This document shows positions 46,387 to 54,931 of a DNA stretch of 64,000 bases, piece after piece (position 1 is the first letter of the stretch; every line of letters starts with the position of its first letter). The stretch comes from Luteimonas endophytica (lineage in GTDB: Bacteria; Pseudomonadota; Gammaproteobacteria; Xanthomonadales; Xanthomonadaceae). A model generated the notes under the pieces. The model searched no databases. It saw only the letters and a list, made by a program, of their open reading frames with translations, and had not been told where the DNA came from. The stretch is taken from assembly GCF_029887875.1 (NCBI RefSeq), contig NZ_JARXRM010000024.1, positions 1-64,000 on the forward strand. Direction: 5' to 3'. The position numbers were made by a program, and so were the translations under genes.

Positions 46387-46665
46387 TCAGCTCTCGGCGC
46401 CTTCGCGCCCCGGCGGCGGGCGGACCCGGCCGATCAGCGAGTAGCCCGGATCGTCCGGCACGCCGCGCAACGCCTCCAGCGCCTGCTGCAGCACCTCGGA
46501 TTCGTCGCTGTCGAAGCGCACCGCGCCCTCGTCCTCGCACACGTGCAGGCCGCGCTCGAGCAGGTGCAGCAGGGTATGCGGCAGGTCCCAGCCGCGGCGG
46601 TCGGCGACCCTGCGGATGCGGTCGGCGAGGATGTCGTCGACGTCCCTGAGCACGATGTCGGTCAT
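46387..46665 (-). CDS. Small protein, possibly ribbon-helix-helix-like
   Basis: 92 residues. The ATG at 46665 overlaps the stop of the AmpG-like gene (ATGA), so it is translationally coupled. The N-terminal half MTDIVLRDVDDILADRIRRV, continuing ADRRGWDLPHTLLHLLERGL, resembles an Arc/FitA-like ribbon-helix-helix with a short beta-strand and two helices. The C-terminal half is acidic, then proline-rich (IGRVRPPPGREG). No partner toxin gene is next to it. It may be a small DNA-binding regulator; I do not recognise a named family. Confidence 0.65.
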   Translation of the reverse strand: MTDIVLRDVDDILADRIRRVADRRGWDLPHTLLHLLERGLHVCEDEGAVRFDSDESEVLQQALEALRGVPDDPGYSLIGRVRPPPGREGAES

Positions 46666-48002
46666 GCGCCGCTCCCGCCGCCCGCGGCGGCCGCGCCGGC
46701 TTCCCGGACCGGCTCGACGATACGCTGCCATAGCCAGGCGAGCAGCAGCAAGGTCGGAACCACCGTCAGCGCGCTGAGCAGGAAGAAGGTGCTGTAGGAG
46801 CTCGCCTCGACGATGAATCCGGAGACGCCGCCGACGAACTTGCCGGGCAGGTTGGCCAGCGACACCAGCAGCGCGTACTGGGTGGCGGTGAAGTTGCGGT
46901 CGGTCAGCGACGACATGAACGCCACCAGCACCACCCCGGCGAAACCCTGGAACAGGTTGTCGGCGCTGATCGCCGCGTAGAACGCCCAGATCTGCGCCGG
47001 GTACTGTGCCATCAGCAGGAACGCGAGATTCGACAGCGCCACCCCGAGCGCGGCCAGGAACAGCATCCGGCGGAACCCGAACGCCGCCACGCACACGCCG
47101 CCGAGGAACGCCCCGCCGATTCCCAGCCACACCCCGTAGAGCTTGGACACCGTGGCGATGTCGGCCTTGGTGTAGCCCGAGTCGAGGTAGAACGGACCGG
47201 CCATCACCCCGATCACCTGATCCGGGAACTTGAACAGCCCGACGAAGGCGAGCAGCGCCAGCCCGAGCAGCAGTCCGTTGTGCGAGAAGAAGCTGGTGAA
47301 CGGCTGCCAGAACGCGCCGAAGAAATCGATCCGCCGCACCACCGTGGCCTCCGGCGCGACCGGCTCGCGGCAGACCAGGGTGGTGACGATCGGCAGCGCC
47401 ATCAGCGCCGCCATCGCCATGTAGGCCCACTGCCAGCCCTGGAACTCGGCCAGGTACAACGCCCCGGCGCCGCCGAGAATCAGGCCGAAACGGTAGCCCA
47501 GGGTGTAGGTGGCCGCCAGCGCCGCCTGGGCGGCCGCCGGCGCGACCTCGATGCGGTAGGCATCCACCACAGAGTCCTGGGTGGCACCGGCGAACGAGCC
47601 GATCAGCACCCACAGCACCAGCGTGGTGACCCCCATCTCGGGCCGCGACAGCGCCAGCGCCCCGAGGCTCACCGCCACCAGCAGCTGCGAGGCCAGAAGC
47701 CACGACCGCCGCCGGCCGAGGAACGCGGTGAGCGGGAACGCGTAGCGGTCGATCAGGGGCGCCCACAGGAACTTGAGCAGATAGAAGAAGCTGGCCAGGC
47801 TGATCAGCCCGATGCTGCCCAGGTCCAGGCCCACGTCGCGCAAGCGGGTGGACAGCGTCATCGAGGCGATCAGCAGGAACGGCAGGCCGGAACCGAAGCC
47901 GAGCAGCAGCATGGTCAGCGCCGAGGGCGTGCCGAAGGCGCGGCGGATCCCGGCCCAGCCCTTGTAGGAGGGCGCGACCGCGCCGCTGCCGCCCGCCGTC
48001 AT
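46662..48002 (-). CDS. AmpG-type major facilitator permease
   Basis: 446 residues with twelve to fourteen hydrophobic segments. AmpG features are LLLGFGSGLPFLLIASMTLS near the start, FLWAPLIDRYAFP, GATQDSVVDAYRIE and the second-half ISADNLFQGFAGVVLVAFMS. The family imports anhydro-muropeptides from the periplasm for cell-wall recycling and so influences beta-lactamase induction. The ATG at 48002 overlaps the xthA-like stop in ATGA, and the small downstream gene overlaps it likewise, giving a three-gene coupled operon. Confidence 0.88.
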   Translation of the reverse strand: MTAGGSGAVAPSYKGWAGIRRAFGTPSALTMLLLGFGSGLPFLLIASMTLSTRLRDVGLDLGSIGLISLASFFYLLKFLWAPLIDRYAFPLTAFLGRRRSWLLASQLLVAVSLGALALSRPEMGVTTLVLWVLIGSFAGATQDSVVDAYRIEVAPAAAQAALAATYTLGYRFGLILGGAGALYLAEFQGWQWAYMAMAALMALPIVTTLVCREPVAPEATVVRRIDFFGAFWQPFTSFFSHNGLLLGLALLAFVGLFKFPDQVIGVMAGPFYLDSGYTKADIATVSKLYGVWLGIGGAFLGGVCVAAFGFRRMLFLAALGVALSNLAFLLMAQYPAQIWAFYAAISADNLFQGFAGVVLVAFMSSLTDRNFTATQYALLVSLANLPGKFVGGVSGFIVEASSYSTFFLLSALTVVPTLLLLAWLWQRIVEPVREAGAAAAGGGSGA

Positions 48003-48799
48003 TCGCGGTAGTCCACGATGTAGGGCGCGTGGTCGGAGAAGCGTGGCTCGCGGGCGACCGAACAGCCGGCCAGCCGTTCGCGCAGCGACGGCGTGACCAG
48101 CTGGTAGTCGATCCGCCACCCCACGTTGTTGGCGCGCGCCGCGCCGCGCTGGCTCCACCAGGTGTATTCCACCGCGTCGGGCTTGAGCGCGCGGAAGCTG
48201 TCGACCCAACCGTGCGCCGGCTGCGGCGATCCGTCGCCGCAGGCGTCGGCGATCATGCCGTTGAGCCAGGCGCGCTCCGGCGGCAGGCAGCCGGAGTTCT
48301 TCTGGTTGCCGGTCCAGTTCTTGATGTCGTTGCGGGCGCGGACGATGTTCCAGTCGCCGCACAGCACGTAGTCGCGGCCGCTCGCCAGCCACTGGTCGAG
48401 GATCGGCCGCAGCCACTCCATCACCTCGAACTTGAAGCCCTGGCGCAGCTCGCCGGAGGATCCGGAGGGGATGTAGAACGAGACCACGCTGAGATTGCCG
48501 AAGCGCGCCTCCAGATAGCGCCCCTCGTCGTCGAACGGCGCCCAGCCGAGGGCAGGCAGGATCTCGTCGGGCTGGCGGCGGCTGTAGATCGCCACCCCGC
48601 TGTAGCCCTTCTTGGTGATGGCGTCGCGGAAGACCACGTTGTAGCCGGGCGGGCGGAACGCATCGCCGGCGAGCTGGTGCTCCTGGGCCTTGGTCTCCTG
48701 CACGCAGAGGACGTCGGCATCCTGCCCGGCGAACCAGTCGAAGAAGCCCTTGGTGGCGGCCGAGCGCAGGCCGTTGGCGTTGAAACTGATGATTCTCAT
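47999..48799 (-). CDS. xth: Exodeoxyribonuclease III-family protein (XthA/Crc branch)
   Basis: 266 residues. All catalytic positions of the ExoIII/APE family are present: FNANG (6-10), VQETKAQ (Glu), CGDWNIVRARNDIKNW (Asp/Asn), WRIDYQLVTP and the terminal FSDHAPYIVDY. It should therefore cleave abasic sites and act as a 3'-5' exonuclease. Its position next to pyrE, divergent here with a GNAT gene between, echoes the crc-pyrE linkage of pseudomonads, where the related Crc protein has lost activity. The ATG at 48799 begins the conserved MRIISFNANG. Confidence 0.9.
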   Translation of the reverse strand: MRIISFNANGLRSAATKGFFDWFAGQDADVLCVQETKAQEHQLAGDAFRPPGYNVVFRDAITKKGYSGVAIYSRRQPDEILPALGWAPFDDEGRYLEARFGNLSVVSFYIPSGSSGELRQGFKFEVMEWLRPILDQWLASGRDYVLCGDWNIVRARNDIKNWTGNQKNSGCLPPERAWLNGMIADACGDGSPQPAHGWVDSFRALKPDAVEYTWWSQRGAARANNVGWRIDYQLVTPSLRERLAGCSVAREPRFSDHAPYIVDYRE

Positions 48800-48862
48800 G
48801 GGATGACGCAAGCCGGGGTCCGGCGCCAAGCCTACCGGATTCGCGCGCGGCCCCGGCGGCCG

Positions 48863-48868
48863 TATGAT
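48863..48868 (+). promoter_or_regulatory. Candidate -10 element of a leaderless promoter (GNAT-pyrE)
   Basis: TATGAT ends five bases before the ATG at 48874, with no ribosome binding site between. Transcripts would start at or beside the start codon. Confidence 0.45.
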
Positions 48869-48873
48869 CGGCC

Positions 48874-49386
48874 ATGGACCGGTCTTCCGAACTGCGCGTG
48901 ACGCGGCTGGCGCCGGCCCAGGCCGACGCCGCGCGGCGCCTGCGGCTCGCGGCCGGCCAGCAGCGCTACGTCGGCGACATCGCCTTGAACGTCGGCCGCG
49001 CCCTGGTCGAGCCGCGCTGCGACGCGATGGCGATCCTGCTCGGCGACGAGGTCGTGGGCTTCTACCGGCTCGACTACGCCCTGACCGTGGCGGCGCGCCG
49101 GTGGCCCGGCCGCGCCGTGGTCAGCCTGCGCAGCCTGGTGCTGGACCGTTGCGTGCAGGGCCGCGGCCTGGGGACGCGTGCGGTCGCCGCCTGCTGCGCG
49201 GACCTGGAGCGGCGGCGCCCGGCACGGCGCCTGCTGCTGCTCAACGTGCACGCCGCCAACCGCGCCGCGGTGCGCGCCTATCTCGGCGCGGGCTTCACCG
49301 ATACCGGCGAACTCCACCAGGGCGGCAGCGCCGGTCCCCAGCACCTGCTGGTCCGGCGCCTGGGCATGGGAGAATGCGGCGCATGA
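48874..49386 (+). CDS. GNAT-family N-acetyltransferase
   Basis: 170 residues. The acetyl-CoA-binding core is visible as VVSLRSLVLDRCVQGRGLGT, with the Q/R-x-x-G-x-G/A loop at VQGRGLG, followed by the helix RAVAACCADLERRRPARRLL and the strand-helix LLNVHAANRAAVRAYLGAGF. The N-terminal part (ADAARRLRLAAGQQRYVGDI) resembles acetyltransferases of small molecules such as spermidine. Acceptor unknown. Its stop overlaps the pyrE start (ATGA), so both are cotranscribed. Confidence 0.87.
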   Translation: MDRSSELRVTRLAPAQADAARRLRLAAGQQRYVGDIALNVGRALVEPRCDAMAILLGDEVVGFYRLDYALTVAARRWPGRAVVSLRSLVLDRCVQGRGLGTRAVAACCADLERRRPARRLLLLNVHAANRAAVRAYLGAGFTDTGELHQGGSAGPQHLLVRRLGMGECGA

Positions 49387-50039
49387 GCGACCATCGGACC
49401 CGTTTCCTTCAGCTGGCCCTGCGTGCCGACGCCCTGCGCTTCGGCGAATTCACCCTGAAGTCCGGACGCGCGAGCCCCTACTTCTTCAACGCCGGCCGGT
49501 TCGATTCCGGGGCGGCACTGGCGGAGTTGGCGGGGTGCTACGCCGATGCCGTGGACGCCGCCGCGCCGGCGTTCGACCTGCTGTACGGCCCGGCCTACAA
49601 GGGCATCCCCCTGGCCACCGCGCTGGCCTGCGAGTACGCGCGGCGCGGCCGCGACCTGCCGGTGGCCTTCAACCGCAAGGAGGCCAAGACGCACGGCGAG
49701 GGCGGGACCCTGATCGGCGCGCCGCTCGAAGGCCGCCGGGTGCTGGTGGTGGACGACGTGATCACCGCCGGCACCGCGATCCGCGAGGCGCTGGCGCTGA
49801 TCGAGCACGGCGGCGGCCGGCCGGCCGGGATCGCGATCGCGCTCGACCGCCAGGAAGTGATGGACGAGCACGCCCGTCCGCGCCGCTCGGCCGCCCAGGC
49901 GGTCGCCCAGGCGCACGGGATCCCGGTGATCGCCGTCGCAACGCTGGCGGATCTGCTTGCGTTCGCCGCCGAAAGCGCGACACTGTCTGCCGAACACGGC
50001 CGGCTGCGCGGCTACCGCGAGCGCTATGGCTGCGACTGA
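49383..50039 (+). CDS. pyrE: Orotate phosphoribosyltransferase
   Basis: 218 residues. It joins orotate and PRPP to give orotidine 5'-phosphate in pyrimidine synthesis. The family markers are FGEFTLKSGRASPYFFNAGRF near the N-terminus, GPAYKGIPLA, NRKEAKTHGEGG (flexible loop) and the PRPP-binding motif VLVVDDVITAGTA. The start ATG overlaps the preceding acetyltransferase stop by four bases. Confidence 0.95.
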   Translation: MSDHRTRFLQLALRADALRFGEFTLKSGRASPYFFNAGRFDSGAALAELAGCYADAVDAAAPAFDLLYGPAYKGIPLATALACEYARRGRDLPVAFNRKEAKTHGEGGTLIGAPLEGRRVLVVDDVITAGTAIREALALIEHGGGRPAGIAIALDRQEVMDEHARPRRSAAQAVAQAHGIPVIAVATLADLLAFAAESATLSAEHGRLRGYRERYGCD

Positions 50040-50076
50040 CGCCACTCATTCGACCGACCGGGGGGACGGGAGCGTG

Positions 50077-50724
50077 ATGAAGAACCTGATCCAGATCGCC
50101 TGCCTCGCGATGCTGCTGGCGCCCGTGGCCGCCGGCGCGCAGCGCGGCGGCCAGCAGGCCAAGCGGCTGTACTGCTGGGAGGAGGATGGCCGCAAGGTCT
50201 GCGGCGACGCCCTGCCGGCCTCGGCCGTGGACAGCGCCCGGACCGAGATCAGCGCCGCCACCGGCCTGCGCCGGGCGGAGGTGGACCGGGCGATGAGCGA
50301 GGAGGAGCGCGCCGCCGCCCGCCGCGCCGCGCAGCAGGCCGCCGCCGAAGCCGACGCCGAGACCGCAGCCCGCCGCCGCGACCTGGCGATGGTGGATTCC
50401 TACGCCACCGAGGACGACCTGCGCCGCGCCTACGGCGAGCGCATCACCCTGGTCGAGGAATCGGTCAAGACCTCCCGCATGGGCGTGGGCAACCTGCGCC
50501 AGAGCCTGCTGACCCTGCTGCGCCAGGCCGCCGAGCTGGAACTGCAGGAACAGCCGGTGCGAAAGCCGCTGCTCGACAGCATCGTCGGCCAGCACGCCGA
50601 CCTGCTGCGCCAGCAGACGATCCTGGAGCAGCAGCTCGGCGAACAGGCCAACCTCAACGACGATCTCGAACAGGCGCTGGAGCGCTACCGCGAGATCAAG
50701 CGCCCCGGCTCGGACCAGGGCTGA
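50077..50724 (+). CDS. Exported coiled-coil protein of unknown function
   Basis: 215 residues from the ATG at 50077 (a GTG immediately before it is also possible), with a GGGAG site. The signal peptide ends VAAGAQ. A small segment LYCWEEDGRKVCGDALP recalls the DUF4124-type N-terminal motif found in many exported proteins. The rest is helical and charged, with long Ala/Glu/Arg/Gln heptads (EEERAAARRAAQQAAAEADA; QQLGEQANLNDDLEQALERY). It follows pyrE by 37 bases. A periplasmic structural or scaffolding role is possible; no enzyme motif is present. Confidence 0.72.
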   Translation: MKNLIQIACLAMLLAPVAAGAQRGGQQAKRLYCWEEDGRKVCGDALPASAVDSARTEISAATGLRRAEVDRAMSEEERAAARRAAQQAAAEADAETAARRRDLAMVDSYATEDDLRRAYGERITLVEESVKTSRMGVGNLRQSLLTLLRQAAELELQEQPVRKPLLDSIVGQHADLLRQQTILEQQLGEQANLNDDLEQALERYREIKRPGSDQG

Positions 50725-50757
50725 CGCCACCCGTTCCCGCGGCGGCTCGGTTCTCCC

Positions 50758-50781
50758 GCAGGAGCGGCCCATCGCCGCGAA
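50758..50781 (+). repeat. REP-like intergenic repeat, diverged copy
   Basis: GCAGGAGCGGCCCATCGCCG and the next four bases match the first part of the repeat seen at 13571-13602, 16561-16592 and 16720-16751, then diverge. It lies in the 146 bases between the coiled-coil protein gene and the DNA ligase gene. Confidence 0.45.
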
Positions 50782-50870
50782 GACCCGCGCCGCCCTGGTC
50801 TCGGGCGAGATGCCGCAACCTAGGAATCCCTGCGCGCGGATCTCCCCCACGGATGCCGCCACCACTCCGC

Positions 50871-51731
50871 TCACTCCGGATCCGCCGGCGGCAACTCCGG
50901 TCTCACCCGCAGGAACCTGGCGAAACGCGGCACCCCGTTCACGGTCAACCCGCTGTAGCGGTAGGTCACGTGGCTGCCGATCGGCGGCGGCGCCGCGCGC
51001 TGCGCGTCGCTCAGGCCGCTGCCGAGCCGGAAACGCATCCCGTCGGCGCGCTCGACCAGCAGCGAACCGGTCATGCCGGCGTACTTGCCCTGGCCGGGCA
51101 GGTGCGCCACCACGCGCGCTTCCGCGTCGTCGAACGGCTTGAGCTTGAGCAGGCGATCGCTACGCCCCACCCGGTAGCGGGCTTCACCGTGGTGCAGCAT
51201 CAACCCCTCGCCGCCGGCGGCCACCACCGCCCGCAGCCGCGCCTCGAGCGCCGCGGCATCGGGCAGCCGCCGCTGCGGGACCGGCTGCAGCCAGGGGACG
51301 CCCGCGGCGTGCGTCAACTCGCGCATGCGCACCACCCGCCCGCCGAATGCCCCACCGGCCTGCGGCAGGTCGAACACCATGAAACGCACCCGCCGCCAGG
51401 CGGCGGCATCCGCCGCGCCAGCGCGCACCAGTCCGCTGACCTCCTCGAAGCGGCCGCGGCCGATCCACAGTTCGCCGTCCATGGGTTCGGCCGGCCAGCC
51501 GCGGGTGAACCAGGCGGGTGCGTCGACAGGGTTTCCACCGCGCGTCCACAGCGCGCGCCCGTCCCAGCGCCCGCGCACCCCGTCGAGCTTCTCGCTGACC
51601 CAGTAGTCGGCCACCTGGAGGCCCGGCTCGTAGCGCGTCGCCAGCATCAGCCGCGGCGGCGTGGCGGCCGATACCGCCGGCACGACGGTCCAAAGCAGCA
51701 GCGACAACAACGCGGCGAACGGCTGGCGCAC
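50871..51731 (-). CDS. Periplasmic ATP-dependent DNA ligase (Lig E type)
   Basis: 286 residues with a signal peptide (MRQPFAALLSLLLWTVVPAVSA). It is a minimal ligase: adenylation motif SEKLDGVRG with Lys48, motif III MDGELWIGRGRF, motif IV GGEGLMLH, motif V LLKLKP, and a C-terminal OB-fold ending FARFLRVRPELP. Signal-peptide-bearing Lig E enzymes occur in proteobacteria and are thought to seal nicks in DNA outside the cytoplasm, perhaps during DNA uptake. No competence gene is next to it. The catalytic residues look intact. Confidence 0.88.
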   Translation of the reverse strand: MRQPFAALLSLLLWTVVPAVSAATPPRLMLATRYEPGLQVADYWVSEKLDGVRGRWDGRALWTRGGNPVDAPAWFTRGWPAEPMDGELWIGRGRFEEVSGLVRAGAADAAAWRRVRFMVFDLPQAGGAFGGRVVRMRELTHAAGVPWLQPVPQRRLPDAAALEARLRAVVAAGGEGLMLHHGEARYRVGRSDRLLKLKPFDDAEARVVAHLPGQGKYAGMTGSLLVERADGMRFRLGSGLSDAQRAAPPPIGSHVTYRYSGLTVNGVPRFARFLRVRPELPPADPE

Positions 51732-52098
51732 GATCGATACCCGTGACGGAGGCGATGCCGCATCCTCGCGTGGGGGCAGGCGCGTCGCCGTCGGCGCGTG
51801 GCGGAACCCGGTGTAGGAAAACCGCCAGCCTTCGCGGCGCGGCGCACAAACAATCGTCGTTCGGCCCAGCAGCCGGGCTTCGCGCCTGCCCGCGCTCTCC
51901 GACCGGGCGGATCTCCCGGCCCGCGCCGGCCGTCAGGCCTTGCGTACGAACTGCGAGTTCGATTGCGCGGGGGCGATTCCGCCGAGCCTGCAATCGATGT
52001 CGTGATCGCCTACCTCCACGAGGAGGTTGCGCGCCTCGATGCCGATCTTCACCACCGAGGCCGCTCGGTCGATCTTCGAGTCGGATCGCGCCGAACGC
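51732..52098. other. 367-bp region without a secure gene; possible gene remnant on the minus strand
   Basis: Between the Lig E gene start and the mutase stop. On the minus strand, from a GTG at 52055 to a stop at 51933, a 40-codon frame reads VVKIGIEARNLLVEVGDHDI and onward to NSQFVRKA, more protein-like than the surrounding frames but without a ribosome site. It may be the 3' end of a decayed gene. Upstream of the ligase I see no clear promoter. Confidence 0.3.
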
Positions 52099-54411
52099 TC
52101 AGAACGGCAGCTGCAGCTGCGGATCCACCGCCAGCAGCTGCTCGCGAAACGCTTCCTTGATGCGCGAGAGCGCCTGCTCGTCGTCGGCGTCGAAGCGCAG
52201 CACCAGTACCGGCGTGGTGTTGGAGGCGCGGACCAGGCCCCAGCCGTCGGCCCAGTCGGCGCGCACGCCGTCGATGGTCGACAGCCGCGCGCCCTCGAGG
52301 CGGGCGCTGTCGTGGAAGCGCTCGACGAACGCGTGCGGGTCGCCGCCCGGGGCCTCGACCTTGATCTCCGGGGTGGACACGCCGTTGGGCAGCGCGCGCA
52401 GCACCTCGCCCGGCGCCTCGTCGCGGGAAGCGAGGATCTCCAGCAGCCGCGCGGCGGCGTAGATGCCGTCGTCGAAGCCGTACCAGCGTTCCTGGAAGAA
52501 GAAATGGCCGCTCATCTCGCCGGCAAGCTCGGCCTCGGTCTCGCGCATCTTGGCCTTGATCAGCGAATGGCCGGTCTTCCACATCAGCGGGCTGCCGCCG
52601 TGGCGCAGGATGTGGCCGGGCAGGCGCCCGCTGCACTTGACGTCGTACACGATCACCGCGCCGGGGTTGCGCTCGAGCACGTCGGCCGCGAACAGCATCA
52701 GCAGGCGGTCGGGATAGATGTTGTCGCCTTCCCGGGTCACCACGCCGAGCCGGTCGCCGTCGCCGTCGAAGGCGATGCCCAGGTCGGCGTCGAGGCGCTG
52801 CACCATCCGCACCAGGTCCTCGAGGTTGTGCGGATCGCTGGGGTCGGGGTGGTGGTTGGGAAAGGTGCCGTCGATCTCGCAGTACAGCGGCACCACCTCG
52901 GCGCCGATCGCCTCGAGCACGCGCGGGCCGATCTCGCCGGCCACGCCGTTGCCGGCGTCGACCACCACCTTGAGGCGCTGGTCGACCTGCACGTCGTTGG
53001 CGATGCGGTCGACGTAGTCGTCGGCGATGTCGCGCTCGGACAGGCCGCCGGGCGCCTTGGCGGTGTGCAGGCGGTCCTCGGCGATGCGGGCGTAGAGGTC
53101 GGTGATGGCGTCGCCGGACAGGGTTTCGCCGCCGACCACGATCTTGAAGCCGTTGTAGTCGGGCGGGTTGTGGCTGCCGGTGACCGAGATGCAGCAGCCG
53201 GTGCGCAGCTGGAAGGCGCCGAAGTACACCACCGGGGTCGGCACCATGCCGATGTCGATGACGTTGCGCCCGGCCTTGCGCAGGCCCTCGACCAGGCCGG
53301 CCACCAGGTCCGGCCCGGACAGCCGGCCGTCGCGGCCGATCACGATGTCGCCGAGGTCCTTCTCGCGCATCAGCGAACCGATCGCCTGGCCGATCAGTTC
53401 GGCCACGCCGGCATCGAGCGACTCGCCGACCACGCCGCGGATGTCGTAGGCGCGGAAGATCCCGCGGTCGATGCGCACCGGCGCCGGCTTCGGCGCGTCG
53501 CGCACCTCCAGCTTCGCGGCCGCCGGCTCGGCGGTGGGCTCGGTGAGCGCCTGGGTGAGGGTCGGCGACTGGTCGTCCTCGGCGCTGGCCTCGCGGGCCA
53601 TCCCCGGCAGCACCCGCCAGACGAAGAACGCGAGCAGCAGCAGGACCGCCGCCACCGCGAAGGCGGGAATCCCGGCCAGCCCGAATGGCGCGGCCACCGC
53701 CCGCGGCGACGCCGCGACCACCCGCAGCCCGGTGCCGGGCACGGCGGTGGCCATCCGTTCGGCGGCCTCGATGTACTCCGGGTTGCCGCGCTCGAGCAGG
53801 GTCACCCCGCCCTGGCGCAGGCCCAGGTACATGCTGCCCTCGTCGAGATGGGCGTGCTGCAGCGGCAGCGTGGCGCGCGCCATCGGCAGGCGCACGAACG
53901 CCACCCCGACCAGCCGTTCGCCGGCGCGTGCCGGCGCGGCCAGGGCCACCCGCGGGCCGTCCGCCTCGCGGATCACCCAGGTCACCGGCCGGTCCTCGAC
54001 CAGCGCGCTTTCCAGCACCGCGGCGCGGCCGAAGCCGCCCTCGTCCAGACCGGCATAGACGCTTTCCAGGTCGGGCAGGTAGATCGCCGCTTCCTCCAGC
54101 CCCGGCCAGTCGGCGGCCAGCGCCGCCGCCGCGCTTTCCAGGTCGTCGGCGGCGAGCGCGCGCTGCACCCGCTCCGACTGCAGGCGGCCGGTGAGGTTCT
54201 CGAGGTCGCCGGCGAGCGCCCTCGCCGTCGCGTCGACGGTGGCGTCGCGGGTCTGCTCCAGGGCGGCACGGTTGGCGTCGCCCTGCATCTGGCGCCAGCC
54301 GCTCCACGCCAGCCACAGCGCGAGTGCCGCCAGCAGCACCGCGAGGAACGGCAGGTAGGGCCGGATCTGCGCCAGTGTCTGGCGCGCCTTGTGCGGTTGC
54401 GTCTCGCTCAT
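52099..54411 (-). CDS. Membrane-anchored phosphomannomutase/phosphoglucomutase (AlgC/ManB/XanA-like)
   Basis: 770 residues. Two membrane segments (about 21-36 and 247-266) flank a periplasmic sensor-like domain with a GLRVVAASPRAVAAPFG edge. After a linker the enzyme begins at IFRAYDIRGVVGESL (about 318). Its phosphoserine loop is VTGSHNPPDYNGFK, the metal site AFDGDGDRLG, the sugar-binding loop GEMSGHFFFQERW, and the phosphate loop RASNTTPVLVLRFD. The cytoplasmic enzyme makes mannose 1-phosphate or glucose 1-phosphate for surface polysaccharide. The N-terminal extension is the form known from Xanthomonadaceae and Pseudomonas relatives. The gene lies 13 bases after dut. Confidence 0.92.
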   Translation of the reverse strand: MSETQPHKARQTLAQIRPYLPFLAVLLAALALWLAWSGWRQMQGDANRAALEQTRDATVDATARALAGDLENLTGRLQSERVQRALAADDLESAAAALAADWPGLEEAAIYLPDLESVYAGLDEGGFGRAAVLESALVEDRPVTWVIREADGPRVALAAPARAGERLVGVAFVRLPMARATLPLQHAHLDEGSMYLGLRQGGVTLLERGNPEYIEAAERMATAVPGTGLRVVAASPRAVAAPFGLAGIPAFAVAAVLLLLAFFVWRVLPGMAREASAEDDQSPTLTQALTEPTAEPAAAKLEVRDAPKPAPVRIDRGIFRAYDIRGVVGESLDAGVAELIGQAIGSLMREKDLGDIVIGRDGRLSGPDLVAGLVEGLRKAGRNVIDIGMVPTPVVYFGAFQLRTGCCISVTGSHNPPDYNGFKIVVGGETLSGDAITDLYARIAEDRLHTAKAPGGLSERDIADDYVDRIANDVQVDQRLKVVVDAGNGVAGEIGPRVLEAIGAEVVPLYCEIDGTFPNHHPDPSDPHNLEDLVRMVQRLDADLGIAFDGDGDRLGVVTREGDNIYPDRLLMLFAADVLERNPGAVIVYDVKCSGRLPGHILRHGGSPLMWKTGHSLIKAKMRETEAELAGEMSGHFFFQERWYGFDDGIYAAARLLEILASRDEAPGEVLRALPNGVSTPEIKVEAPGGDPHAFVERFHDSARLEGARLSTIDGVRADWADGWGLVRASNTTPVLVLRFDADDEQALSRIKEAFREQLLAVDPQLQLPF

Positions 54412-54424
54412 CTCTCTCCCCTGG

Positions 54425-54883
54425 TCAGCGGGTGCCGGTGTGGCCGAAGCCGCCCGCGCCGCGCGCGCTGTCGACGAAAGTATCCACCAATTCGAGGGTG
54501 GCCCGCACGACCGGCAGGACCACCAGCTGGGCGATGCGGTCGCCCGGCGCGATGCTGTAGGCCTCGCGGCCGCGGTTGAACACGCTGATCAGCAGCGGTC
54601 CCTGGTAATCCGAGTCGATCAGCCCGGTGCCGTTGCCGAGCACGATGCCGTGGCGGTGGCCCAGTCCGGAGCGCGGCAGCACCACCGCGCACAGCGTCGC
54701 GTCGGCGAGGTGGATGGCGATCCCGGAAGGCACCAGCTCGGCATCGCCGGGTTGCAGCGTCAGCGGCGCGTCGAGCGCGGCGCGCAGGTCCAGGCCGGCG
54801 CTGCCTTCGGTGGCGTAGCGCGGCAGCGGCCATTCGCCGCCGTGGCGTGGATCGAGGCATCTGACCTGGAGCGTGTGCTGCAT
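54425..54883 (-). CDS. dut: Deoxyuridine 5'-triphosphate nucleotidohydrolase
   Basis: 152 residues, the standard trimeric dUTPase. All five motifs are visible: [11 protein letters not shown] (I), [10 protein letters not shown] (II), [15 protein letters not shown] (III), [12 protein letters not shown] (IV) and the C-terminal [11 protein letters not shown] (V). It hydrolyses dUTP to dUMP, keeping uracil out of DNA and supplying thymidylate synthesis. It sits between coaB and the mutase on the same strand, the usual gammaproteobacterial coaBC-dut order. Confidence 0.95.
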   Translation of the reverse strand: MQHTLQVRCLDPRHGGEWPLPRYATEGSAGLDLRAALDAPLTLQPGDAELVPSGIAIHLADATLCAVVLPRSGLGHRHGIVLGNGTGLIDSDYQGPLLISVFNRGREAYSIAPGDRIAQLVVLPVVRATLELVDTFVDSARGAGGFGHTGTR

Positions 54884-54931
54884 CGGCGGGTTTCCGTGTC
54901 GAAGCGGCCGCGGCGCGGCATGAATGTACGG

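Noticed and set aside
51940-51985. tRNA T-arm-like GAGTTCGATTGC
   Set aside because: The flanking bases do not pair as a T-stem, and no D-arm, anticodon arm or acceptor stem could be folded.
51798-52160. Plus-strand 120-codon frame between Lig E and the mutase
   Set aside because: Arg/Ala/Pro-rich, runs into the mutase antisense strand, and has no ribosome site.
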